From contig CAZUGK010000060.1 of NCBI GenBank assembly GCA_964619815.1, positions 1 to 23,549 of the forward strand: 23,549 nucleotides of DNA. Reading direction: 5' to 3'. Each line of letters starts with the position of its first letter. Position 1 is the stretch's first letter. The notes beneath the pieces are model-generated. The model was not told the DNA's origin. It saw only the letters and a list, made by a program, of their open reading frames with translations, and ran no database searches. Made by a program: the position numbers and the translations under genes. Origin of the DNA: BRH-c25 sp964619815. Its GTDB lineage: Bacteria > Bacillota > Clostridia > Lutisporales > Lutisporaceae. This document shows, piece after piece, positions 16,629 to 22,423 of the stretch.

Positions 16629-17705
16629 TTATTTCTCCCTTATATCTATAAGAAAATCATTTTCTATCATTGCTTCCTCTAAGGTTGCCATTTCGGATAT
16701 AACAACTTCTGCTGCTTCAATTACGTTGAAAGCCAGAGGACAACCGCTCCCCTCTCCCAGCCTCATGCTCAGGTTCAGCATAGGACTGAGTCCAATCTCT
16801 TTCATAACAGTAATATACCCAGGTTCTTCCGAGCAATGGGACGGTATCAGGAAATCCTTCACCATGGGATTAATCCTGCATGCTGCAAGGGCAGCAGCAG
16901 CTGAAATAAAACCGTCTATAACAATAGGTACCCTGTGATAGGCTGCTCCCAGGAAGCATCCTGTCATACCTGCAATATCAAAGCCTCCGACTTTGGAAAG
17001 CACATCAATCGGGTCTTTAGGGTCCGGTTTGTTTACGCTTATTGCTTTCTCAATAACTGATTTTTTATTCTTAAAACCTTCTTCCGTCAGCCCTGCGCCT
17101 TTTCCCACCGCATCTTCAGTACTACAGCCGAGGAAAGTAATTGCGACTGCACTGCTGGTGCTGGTATTGCCTATTCCCATTTCCCCTGTTCCAAACAGGC
17201 TGTAGCCTTCCTGCACAAGCTGCGATACCATTTCCATACCTGTCTCAATGGCTTTTACAGCTTCTTCCCTGCTCATGGCAGGGCCTTTTGCCATATTGGA
17301 GGTTCCTTTTCTTATTTTCCTGTTTATCAGCCCCGGATGTTCCCCCAAATCACTTCCGACTCCTATATCTACTACCCTGATGTCGGCGCCGGCATGCTTT
17401 GACAGCACACATACACCGGTAACGCCCTTTAAAAAATTAAGTGTCTGAATTGTAGTAACCGACTGGGGGCAAGCACTTACCCCTTCCTCTGCGACGCCAT
17501 TGTCTGCTGCCATTATTATTGTAACCTTTTTTTCAAAGCAGTTGTTCTGCTTTCCGGTTATCCCGGAGATTTTTACTGCCAGATCCTCCAGCTTGCCAAG
17601 GCTTCCAATTGGCTTCGCCAACTTGTCGAGCCTTTCTGCAGCCTCCTTCATACTATCCTTATATGCTGGTTTGATCCCTGACTTGGTTTTTTCATAAAGT
17701 TCCAT
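16629..17705 (-). CDS. cobT: Nicotinate-nucleotide-dimethylbenzimidazole phosphoribosyltransferase
   Basis: It activates the lower ligand base by making alpha-ribazole phosphate from nicotinate mononucleotide. The ORF could open at 17798, but that part contains the terminator of the leader; ATG 17705 has AAGGAGA 6 bases ahead and gives 358 residues, the usual size. Motifs: LAKPIGSLGKLEDLA, MAADNGVAEEGVSACPQSVT, GEMGIGNTSTSSA, and VIDGFISAAAALAA. It is the first gene of the operon, under the cobalamin riboswitch. Which base it activates in this anaerobe (dimethylbenzimidazole, p-cresol, purine) is not determined by the sequence. Confidence 0.96.
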   Translation of the reverse strand: MELYEKTKSGIKPAYKDSMKEAAERLDKLAKPIGSLGKLEDLAVKISGITGKQNNCFEKKVTIIMAADNGVAEEGVSACPQSVTTIQTLNFLKGVTGVCVLSKHAGADIRVVDIGVGSDLGEHPGLINRKIRKGTSNMAKGPAMSREEAVKAIETGMEMVSQLVQEGYSLFGTGEMGIGNTSTSSAVAITFLGCSTEDAVGKGAGLTEEGFKNKKSVIEKAISVNKPDPKDPIDVLSKVGGFDIAGMTGCFLGAAYHRVPIVIDGFISAAAALAACRINPMVKDFLIPSHCSEEPGYITVMKEIGLSPMLNLSMRLGEGSGCPLAFNVIEAAEVVISEMATLEEAMIENDFLIDIREK

Positions 17706-17743
17706 AGTACATCTCCTTATATAATATAAATTTGTTGTGAAAT

Positions 17744-17781
17744 AAAAAGCCCGCTGCCCAAATATTATGCATGGGAGCGGG
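17744..17781 (-). terminator. Intrinsic terminator in the cobT leader
   Basis: On the minus strand CCCGCTCCCA pairs with TGGGCAGCGGG (one bulged C), followed by CTTTTTATTT. It sits between aptamer and cobT, the place expected for the riboswitch expression platform, so B12 binding probably stops transcription here. Confidence 0.85.
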
Positions 17782-17784
17782 AAA

Positions 17785-17802
17785 TTATCTAAAATCAAAC
17801 AT
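17785..17802 (-). other. Possible five-codon leader ORF
   Basis: On the minus strand GGAGGGAGGGGAGGAGG runs directly into ATG TTT GAT TTT AGA TAA (MFDFR). It lies between aptamer and terminator. The purine run more likely belongs to the expression platform; no translation claim is made. Confidence 0.15.
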
Positions 17803-17837
17803 CCTCCTCCCCTCCCTCCGAAGGTAGAAAATACATC

Positions 17838-17987
17838 ATAGGCAGGTTTCCTGGCTTGTGGATCGTCTTACTCTCCGGCCTTCTTGCATTGCAATGGCTT
17901 TCGGATTTCATACCCACATACAGTAGCGGGGGCTGCAGCGGTTTTTCACCGCTTTCCCTTTTAACCCGATAGGGCACCGTATGATTA
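17838..17987 (-). promoter_or_regulatory. Cobalamin (AdoCbl-type) riboswitch
   Basis: On the minus strand the order is GGTGCCC, GGGTTAAAAGGGAA, GGTGAAAAACC, then the core GCAGCCCCCGCTACTGT that holds the B12 box, and finally GCCAGGAAACCTGCC. These are the conserved cobalamin aptamer blocks in the right order and spacing. It lies on the leader of cobT, with a terminator downstream, so B12 would repress the operon. Confidence 0.95.
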
Positions 17988-18013
17988 TTATTTTTAATTC
18001 TGTTGATATATTT

Positions 18014-18042
18014 ATTATATATTTTATGGAATATGCCGTCAA
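18014..18042 (-). promoter_or_regulatory. Sigma-A promoter of the cobalamin operon
   Basis: On the minus strand TTGACG (18042-18037), exactly 17 bases, then TATAAT (18019-18014). Transcription should begin near 18007, about 20 bases ahead of the aptamer, giving a 300-base leader to cobT. Confidence 0.8.
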
Positions 18043-18044
18043 CG

Positions 18045-18050
18045 TATAAT
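18045..18050 (+). promoter_or_regulatory. -10 box of the divergent small gene
   Basis: TATAAT on the plus strand with only a weak -35 (TTTATG at 18023, 16-base spacer). It lies right beside the -35 of the cobalamin promoter, so the two promoters are back to back and could compete. Confidence 0.4.
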
Positions 18051-18101
18051 ATGTACTTAATAAAACATACTAAAATCAACAAATATAGGAGGGTGATTTT
18101 T

Positions 18102-18305
18102 TTGAACATAACAAAATTCCATGTAGATAACCTCAAAAACAGCAGTGATATCACCAATATTCGCGGCGAACTGCAGTCCATCAATGGAGTTCATGCTGTT
18201 AGAGTTGATAATGTATCAGATACGATAACTGTTGAATATGAGGACGGCCTCAGCACAGAGAAGCTTACGGAAGCGTTGAATAAATACACAAATGTCCGTC
18301 AATAG
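18102..18305 (+). CDS. Small HMA-like protein lacking the metal-binding cysteines
   Basis: The TTG at 18102 follows AGGAGGGTGA at 7-8 bases and gives 67 residues. The pattern NITKFHVDNL, INGVHAVRVDNVSDTITVEYE, STEKLTEALNKY resembles the beta-alpha-beta-beta-alpha-beta heavy-metal-associated fold of CopZ/MerP-like proteins, but the usual CxxC in the first loop is replaced by KNSSDI, and there is no Cys at all. Metal binding in the usual way is therefore unlikely. It is transcribed away from the B12 riboswitch operon and ends in a strong hairpin terminator. Its function is unknown. Confidence 0.75.
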   Translation: MNITKFHVDNLKNSSDITNIRGELQSINGVHAVRVDNVSDTITVEYEDGLSTEKLTEALNKYTNVRQ

Positions 18306-18340
18306 TAAAAAGCAGTTTACATTGTAAACTGCTTTTTACT
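18304..18340. terminator. Strong bidirectional terminator after the HMA-like gene
   Basis: AGTAAAAAGCAGTTTACA (18304-18321) is followed, after one base, by its exact reverse complement ending at 18340. T-rich tails flank both sides. It begins with the gene's stop codon TAG. Confidence 0.85.
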
Positions 18341-18600
18341 ATATATGCGCCTGTCAATTATTTTATATTGTCGGTAAAATGGACAACCTTACCGTCTTTA
18401 TAAAAATAAAATCGTGTACAAAATTTCTTCTGTACACTTATATTGCTGTAACATTATTTGTACAGATTAATATTATGATATCAGAGGTGTATGCAGGAAG
18501 AAATATAAATTCATACGCATCTCCTGCTAATAGATTTATGGCTTCTTGCAAAGGCAAAAAAGCAAATCTATGATCCTCAAATATTTAGGAGGTGAATTAT

Positions 18601-18900
18601 ATGGGCAAAGAATGCAAAAGAGATAAAGACTTCAGAGTAAGACACTTTCCGGACAACATAAGAGACTTACTGTGCCTTCTGGTAGATGATGATAACAACA
18701 CTGCTACAATCATACTCAACACCTGTGATGACTGTGTTCAGGAGAACGTAGAAGTAGTGTCTGTAATAGGCAACCTTGCAGTCTTCCGCTGCCAAGACAA
18801 ATTCAAGTTCGTAGATATCCACTGCATTTGCGAAGTAATCGTTGATTGCGAAACAATATTGAGCGAACTCCTTGAATCAAATAATGAGTGCAGGTGTTAA
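18601..18900 (+). CDS. Cysteine-rich 99-residue protein, possibly spore-coat related
   Basis: ATG 18601 has AGGAGGTG 6 bases ahead. It is a small acidic protein with ten Cys (5, 25, 42, 45, 64, 75, 77, 83, 97, 99), including CDDC, CIC and a terminal CRC. There is no signal peptide or membrane segment. The segment FKFVDIHCICEVIVDC loosely recalls the C-terminal half of CotY/CotZ-type coat proteins (VDLxCFC), but the similarity is weak and the length differs. The many Cys would suit disulphide cross-linking or metal binding. It sits alone between two terminators. Confidence that it is a real gene is high; its function is unproven. Confidence 0.75.
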   Translation: MGKECKRDKDFRVRHFPDNIRDLLCLLVDDDNNTATIILNTCDDCVQENVEVVSVIGNLAVFRCQDKFKFVDIHCICEVIVDCETILSELLESNNECRC

Positions 18901-18907
18901 TTAGAAA

Positions 18908-18940
18908 GGGGGCTCCCATATAAGGGAGACCCTCTTATTC
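18908..18940 (+). terminator. Terminator of the cysteine-rich gene
   Basis: GGGCTCCC pairs with GGGAGACCC (one bulged A) around ATATAA, followed by TCTTATTCTT. It lies just past the stop codon at 18900 and just before the convergent M15 gene. Confidence 0.65.
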
Positions 18941-18958
18941 TTCGTAACCGCGCTCTTC

Positions 18959-19390
18959 CTATTCTTCCTCTCCCCACCAGGATGGACGTAAACCCGCTCT
19001 CAATTCTGCAGCCTTCAAACCACCGGTATACTCAAAATGAGGCTTGTCTACTATGGATTTCCAATCTCCGCCCCAGGTAAGTCCAAGCTTTTTACCTTCT
19101 TCCCCTATGATCCTCCACAAGCGGTCATTATTCCAGACAGCTTTTCCTTTGACAATCGGCACCACATCATAAGCAAGCCCAAAGCCATGAGGACCTATAA
19201 GCCACATGTTTGTAACAATTTTTCCTGGCGTTGTCCGCCCTTGAGAATATAGATACTGCTGATATTCCAAATCTCTCAGGGTATTTGTTACAAGCATTTC
19301 GACTCCGCGCTCCTTGCAGGCTTCAATATGTTTCCTGCATAGCTCCTGGACTGCCGGATGAAGATCCTCGATTTTCCGGCTGTTAATCAT
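18959..19390 (-). CDS. M15 peptidase, VanY/CwlK-like (D-Ala or L-Ala-D-Glu carboxy/endopeptidase)
   Basis: A 143-residue zinc peptidase domain protein that should cleave peptidoglycan stem peptides. ATG 19390 has AAGGGTGG 7-8 bases ahead; GTG 19402 is the other possibility. Features: LVTNTLRDLEYQQYLYSQGR, GPHGFGLAYDVVP (zinc His and Asp in the SxHxxGxAxD motif; Gly replaces Ser), and KPHFEY (second zinc His). There is no signal peptide or membrane anchor, as in phage endolysins and some sporulation enzymes (CwlK type). No phage genes lie nearby. It could be a lone lysin, a domesticated phage gene or a spore-related hydrolase. Confidence 0.85.
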   Translation of the reverse strand: MINSRKIEDLHPAVQELCRKHIEACKERGVEMLVTNTLRDLEYQQYLYSQGRTTPGKIVTNMWLIGPHGFGLAYDVVPIVKGKAVWNNDRLWRIIGEEGKKLGLTWGGDWKSIVDKPHFEYTGGLKAAELRAGLRPSWWGEEE

Positions 19391-19543
19391 TGTTTTTACC
19401 ACCCTTATTAATAGATTGGAGCTTGTACATCTCCTATTCTATTTATATGTGCCATTTGTAAGCTTGTCACACTTATAGTCATCAGCTTAAAAGTTTTTTT
19501 GCAGCTTATCCAATTAAGTTGAGTCTCATAAGCTCCACTTGCC

Positions 19544-19642
19544 CTATTTATCCATCTCCCTTATTGTTTCAGACAGGGTTTTCATTTTATCAATTGGTTG
19601 AAGCGCATATTTGTTCTTTTCAATATAATCTAAGTATATCAC
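19544..19642 (-). pseudogene. Remnant of a gene's 3' end (protein-like 32 codons)
   Basis: The minus strand reads a protein-like tail (DYIEKNKYALQPIDKM, then KTLSETIREMDK) ending in TAG at 19544. It has no start with a ribosome site and is cut by a stop just upstream, under the LysE gene start. Either it is a very short gene or, more likely, the end of a lost gene whose front part was deleted. I do not recognise the family. Confidence 0.35.
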
Positions 19643-19665
19643 AAACAATTTGGGAGGTATGATAC

Positions 19666-19995
19666 ATGCTTAGCTATTTTTTACAGGTTTTTTTGTTGGG
19701 TTTAGCATACGTGGCACCTATAGGAATGCAAAACATGTATGTAATAAATACTGCAATCAGGTCAAACAAACTTCGTGCTTATCAGGTTGCTTTTATTACG
19801 ATTTTTTTTGATATTTCACTTGCACTTGCCTGCTCCTCATTTACCTGGTTCACTGGCCTGACAACAGTTATTTCAACATTCAGGACAGTTATGAACGATA
19901 AAATGCTGAGGTATATAAATATAATTTGCGGCTCAATAATAATATTCTACGGTGTGAAACTTGGATTTACACTTATAGCTATAATAATGAAATAA
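19666..19995 (+). pseudogene. LysE-type amino-acid exporter with its middle deleted
   Basis: A 109-residue ORF with GGGAGG 8 bases ahead of the ATG. The first 55 residues (FLLGLAYVAPIGMQNMYVIN, FITIFFDISLALAC) match the N-terminal part of LysE exporters of about 200 residues. It then jumps at about 19830-19836 to SFTWFTGLTTVISTF and RYINIICGSIIIFYGVKLG, which in the family lie near the C-terminus. About 90 residues, including the middle helices and the family's Asn-Pro region, are missing. The frame is kept, so a short protein with about 3 helices would be made. It is most likely inactive as an exporter, although a small hydrophobic protein with a new role is possible. Confidence 0.75.
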
Positions 19996-20022
19996 TAAAT
20001 TTACATATGATATAAATTTGGA

Positions 20023-20099
20023 CATAGGCTAGGTGCCCCTTACCCCTTCCGTAATCAAGCATAATTCACCAAAGCTTGAATATAGCACCTTTGCCTATG
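20023..20099. repeat. Long imperfect hairpin of unknown role
   Basis: CATAGGC-TA-GGTGC (20023-20036) pairs with GCACC-TTT-GCCTATG (20085-20099), and inside it CAAGC (20056-20060) pairs with GCTTG (20074-20078). There is no T run on either side. It lies between the deleted LysE gene and the end of the frameshifted small gene. It may be a structured RNA, the ends of a small mobile element, or chance. Confidence 0.4.
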
Positions 20100-20105
20100 G
20101 TCCTT

Positions 20106-20395
20106 TCATATAATTACTTTTCGACTCATAAAATTAGCTTTCTTAGCCTTCTCCCACCAGGTTGGATGTTTATCCTCTCTAAGGCGCCCATTATGAGCAA
20201 GAGTACCAATATAAGCAACTATGGTTTATATTTACCTGCATATCTTTCTTCTACTAATCTGACAATGTCCATAAAAGTTAAATATCTTTGGCTTATAACC
20301 TTTGACCTTTTCCTCAAATGCTTATTAAGCCTTTCTCGCCTTTCTCGCCTTTTAGGACTATCCATTACTTTCACTATTTTATGTATCCTCAACAT
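20106..20395 (-). pseudogene. Small gene with a frameshift, about 95 residues
   Basis: ATG 20395 follows GGGAG at 7 bases and gives MLRIHKIVKVMDSP, then the RRERRERL repeat, ending ERYAGKYKP with a stop at 20219. A different frame continues directly with IVAYIGTLAHNGRLREDK and HPTWWEKAKKANFMSRKVII to a TGA at 20106. Both halves look protein-like, and the join is at about 20219-20223. One base changed at this point would restore one protein. It is a pseudogene or a sequencing error. The protein is basic and not recognised. This also accounts for most of the 500-base gap between the LysE ORF and cotJC. Confidence 0.5.
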
Positions 20396-20483
20396 ATTGC
20401 CACTCCCTGACAGTTCATAATACTATTGTATATATTTATATCGTCATATTGCCAAGTTTTTGAACTGATATATTCTTCTATAA

Positions 20484-20513
20484 AAATTCAAGGAGGGCTT
20501 TTAGCCCTCCTTG
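20484..20513 (-). terminator. Terminator of the cotJABC operon
   Basis: CAAGGAGGGCT (20489-20499) pairs with AGCCCTCCTTG (20503-20513) and on the minus strand runs into AATTTTTAT. It lies just after the cotJC stop codon. Confidence 0.85.
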
Positions 20514-20519
20514 ATTAAG

Positions 20520-21095
20520 CTATCTCTTATGCTTCATATGATCCATATGCTCCTGCACCATTCTCAATGTCTCACCGAACCTCTGGAAGTGAACCACTTC
20601 CCTCTCCCTTAAGAAGCTCAGTGTCTCTATCACGCCCCTGTCGTCCGTGGAATTGATAAGATGTTCATAGGTTGTTCTTGCCTTCTGTTCTGCGGCAAGG
20701 TCTTCATGAAGATCAGTTATGGGATCCTCTATGGACTGGATGTAGGCGGCTGTAAAGGGAACACCTGCAGCATCATTAGGGTAAAGTGCCCTGCCATGCT
20801 GCACATAGTTGGGACCCATCCCTGCTTTCTTCAGCTCTTCCGGTGTTGCCCTGTCAACTATCTTATAAATAAGTGTTCCTATTATCTCCCAGTGAGCGAG
20901 TTCTTCTGTTCCTATGTCCGTAAGTACTGCCTTTGCTTCGGGTATGGGCATCGTATATCTTTGTGACAAATATCTCAGTCCAGCGGATAGCTCACTGTCC
21001 GGGCCGCCGTATTGTGCAAAAAGCAGCTTTGCAATATGCAAGTCGCAGCCCTCAACCCATGCCGGGTACTGAAGCTTCTTTTCATATATCCACAT
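20520..21095 (-). CDS. cotJC: Spore coat protein CotJC, manganese-catalase family
   Basis: A 191-residue ferritin-like four-helix protein related to dimanganese catalase; found in spore coats of Bacilli and Clostridia. Metal-ligand candidates lie in IGTEELAHWEI (Glu and His), ITDLHEDLAAEQKARTTYEH, and LREREVVHFQRFGE. The N-terminus MWIYEKKLQYPAWVEGCD is characteristic. ATG 21095 has GGAGGT 9 bases ahead, inside the cotJB end (stop 3 bases before the ATG). It ends in a His/Lys-rich MDHMKHKR. Whether it has true catalase activity cannot be read from the sequence. Confidence 0.96.
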   Translation of the reverse strand: MWIYEKKLQYPAWVEGCDLHIAKLLFAQYGGPDSELSAGLRYLSQRYTMPIPEAKAVLTDIGTEELAHWEIIGTLIYKIVDRATPEELKKAGMGPNYVQHGRALYPNDAAGVPFTAAYIQSIEDPITDLHEDLAAEQKARTTYEHLINSTDDRGVIETLSFLREREVVHFQRFGETLRMVQEHMDHMKHKR

Positions 21096-21098
21096 ACA

Positions 21099-21371
21099 TT
21101 ACTTACCTCCCATCTCATAGTCAATCTCCCAGGGCCACGGATCCTCTATCCATTCCCATGGGCAATCGCTTATGAATCTATGGGTCAGCGGAGCGTGCTC
21201 CTCTTCATATCTTTCTTTAAGCATCTTGCATTTCATCACGTATTCGTTGTGCAGCCTGAGTGCCCTTTGATCCATCGGATGTGTGTCCAGATACAGGTTA
21301 AGCTCTACAAGAGAGAAGTCAATAGCCATTATTTCCTTAAGCATCTCAAGTCTGTCCCTGCTTATATCCAT
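21099..21371 (-). CDS. cotJB: Spore coat protein CotJB
   Basis: A 90-residue coat protein made together with CotJA and CotJC. The start is taken as ATG 21371, 8 bases after AAGGAAGG; TTG 21377 is the alternative. Typical family features are FSLVELNLYLDTHPMDQRAL and the aromatic end CPWEWIEDPWPWEIDYEMGG. It lies second in the operon, between cotJA and cotJC. Confidence 0.95.
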   Translation of the reverse strand: MDISRDRLEMLKEIMAIDFSLVELNLYLDTHPMDQRALRLHNEYVMKCKMLKERYEEEHAPLTHRFISDCPWEWIEDPWPWEIDYEMGGK

Positions 21372-21390
21372 CTCCAATACCTTCCTTTCC

Positions 21391-21615
21391 TCAATCTTCC
21401 CTGTCCTTTTTCATCTTCACATATGGGCGGTACAGTTCCGGGAATATTGTTCCCTTCATCAAGCCCCTCATCGGCTCATAAACCTTCTGAAGCACCTGAT
21501 AAGGCACGTAAGCTTCCGCCAATTTGAATTCAGGTCCCATAACAGGTATTTCATAGTGTGGAGCTACAAGCATTTCAGGTTTGTACATATGGTCATAGGT
21601 ATAGCCTTTGATCAT
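21391..21615 (-). CDS. cotJA: Spore coat-associated protein CotJA
   Basis: A 74-residue first gene of the operon, with AAAGGGGG before the ATG at 21615. Residues YVPYQVLQKVYEPMRGLMKG and TIFPELYRP match the CotJA family. It is required with CotJC for assembly into the coat in B. subtilis. A weak CATAGCAT on the minus strand upstream could be the -10 of a sigma-E promoter, as for cotJ of B. subtilis, but no clear -35 was seen. Confidence 0.94.
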   Translation of the reverse strand: MIKGYTYDHMYKPEMLVAPHYEIPVMGPEFKLAEAYVPYQVLQKVYEPMRGLMKGTIFPELYRPYVKMKKDRED

Positions 21616-21733
21616 TTTTTAACCCCCTTTACATGTTTTCCCTTTCATATTATTCATTAGCCTGCCAATTTGTTACATGCTATGGGAGCTAATATCATTT
21701 ATTAAAACCTTTTTTATTTTTGAGTAAAAAATA

Positions 21734-21778
21734 AGGGCTGTTACAACAACTAAACTATATTAGTTGTGCAACAGCCCT
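21734..21778 (-). terminator. Terminator of mazEF
   Basis: AGGGCTGTT...AACAGCCCT with an inner CAACTA/TAGTTG stem; on the minus strand it is followed by TATTTTTT. It lies 11 bases beyond the mazF stop codon and isolates the toxin pair from cotJ. Confidence 0.85.
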
Positions 21779-21788
21779 AAATCCATTT

Positions 21789-22115
21789 TTAGAAGCAGGC
21801 ATTCACTCTTGACAGCACTTCCAATAATATATCTTCATCAATTCTTTCTATGAATTCAGCTTGTCTTGCCTTATAATCCAGTGATTTTATGTGCTCTATC
21901 ATAATAAAGCCGGTTGTTATACATCCTGATGTTTTAATATGCAGCGGAAACTTGTTATCAGTATTTGTTATTGGGCAGCATATTGATAAGCCTGTTTTTA
22001 TATTATACTCTTTATTGCTTACTACCAGAGCAGGTCTACGGCCTTTCTTCTCATGGTCTGATTGCGGGTTCAACGTAATCCAACAAATATCTCCCTGGTC
22101 CGGAATATATGCCAA
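21789..22115 (-). CDS. mazF: MazF/PemK-type toxin, endoribonuclease
   Basis: A 108-residue toxin of the MazF (PemK) family, which cuts mRNA at specific short sequences. YIPDQGDICWITLNPQ and the GRRPALVVSNKEYN motif (active-site Arg area) with ICCPITNT are typical. The open frame begins upstream at 22151 inside the antitoxin gene, but TTG 22115 has AGAGGAG 8 bases ahead and gives the usual MazF length, so it is preferred. It begins 3 bases after the mazE stop, so translation is coupled. Confidence 0.92.
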   Translation of the reverse strand: MAYIPDQGDICWITLNPQSDHEKKGRRPALVVSNKEYNIKTGLSICCPITNTDNKFPLHIKTSGCITTGFIMIEHIKSLDYKARQAEFIERIDEDILLEVLSRVNACF

Positions 22116-22117
22116 TA

Positions 22118-22369
22118 TTACCACTCCTCTTTGCCAGCCGGTTCCGTCCAATCTGCGTCTTCTGGCTTGTAATCTCCTTTATAGTCTTCAAACAACTCAT
22201 TTATGGTATATTTTTTGAGCTGGCGCTTTGGCTGGAATATTATTATCTTATTATCCTCCACGGATATTTCGACTGCATCCCCTTCATTCAATTTTGCCTG
22301 CTCCAAAATATATCTGGGAATTCTTACGCCTTGGCTGTTGCCCCATCTCTGGACCTTAGCACTATACAT
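22118..22369 (-). CDS. mazE: MazE-type antitoxin, AbrB-fold
   Basis: An 83-residue antitoxin. The N-terminal half, KVQRWGNSQGVRIPRYILEQ to NKIIIFQPKRQ, is the SpoVT/AbrB swapped-hairpin DNA-binding fold (GNSxxVRIPK-type). The acidic C-terminal tail (LFEDYKGDYKPEDADWTEP) is the MazF-binding tail. ATG 22369 has CGGAGTG 7 bases ahead. It precedes the toxin, as in the usual operon order, and likely represses it. Confidence 0.93.
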   Translation of the reverse strand: MYSAKVQRWGNSQGVRIPRYILEQAKLNEGDAVEISVEDNKIIIFQPKRQLKKYTINELFEDYKGDYKPEDADWTEPAGKEEW

Positions 22370-22423
22370 ATAAAATCACTCCGTTTATTATAAAATTACT
22401 TTAATATAATTTAAGAAGTCTAC

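Noticed and set aside
17795..18184. 129-residue minus-strand ORF
   Set aside because: It covers the cobalamin riboswitch and the opposite strand of the HMA-like gene; the structured RNA explains it.
18379..18573. 64-residue plus-strand ORF with a hydrophobic stretch
   Set aside because: No ribosome site before its ATG and no recognisable features; the clear RBS is at the next gene (18601). The stretch 18342-18600 is left without a gene.
18959..19390. Prophage lysis module around the M15 peptidase
   Set aside because: No holin, portal, tail or integrase gene is near it, so a prophage cannot be supported.
20329..20348. CTTTCTCGCC repeated twice in tandem
   Set aside because: Only two copies without spacers; it encodes the RRERRERL repeat in the frameshifted gene and is not a CRISPR array.
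22387..22392. TATAAT upstream of mazE
   Set aside because: It lies only 17 bases before the mazE ATG, so a transcript starting there would cut off the ribosome site.
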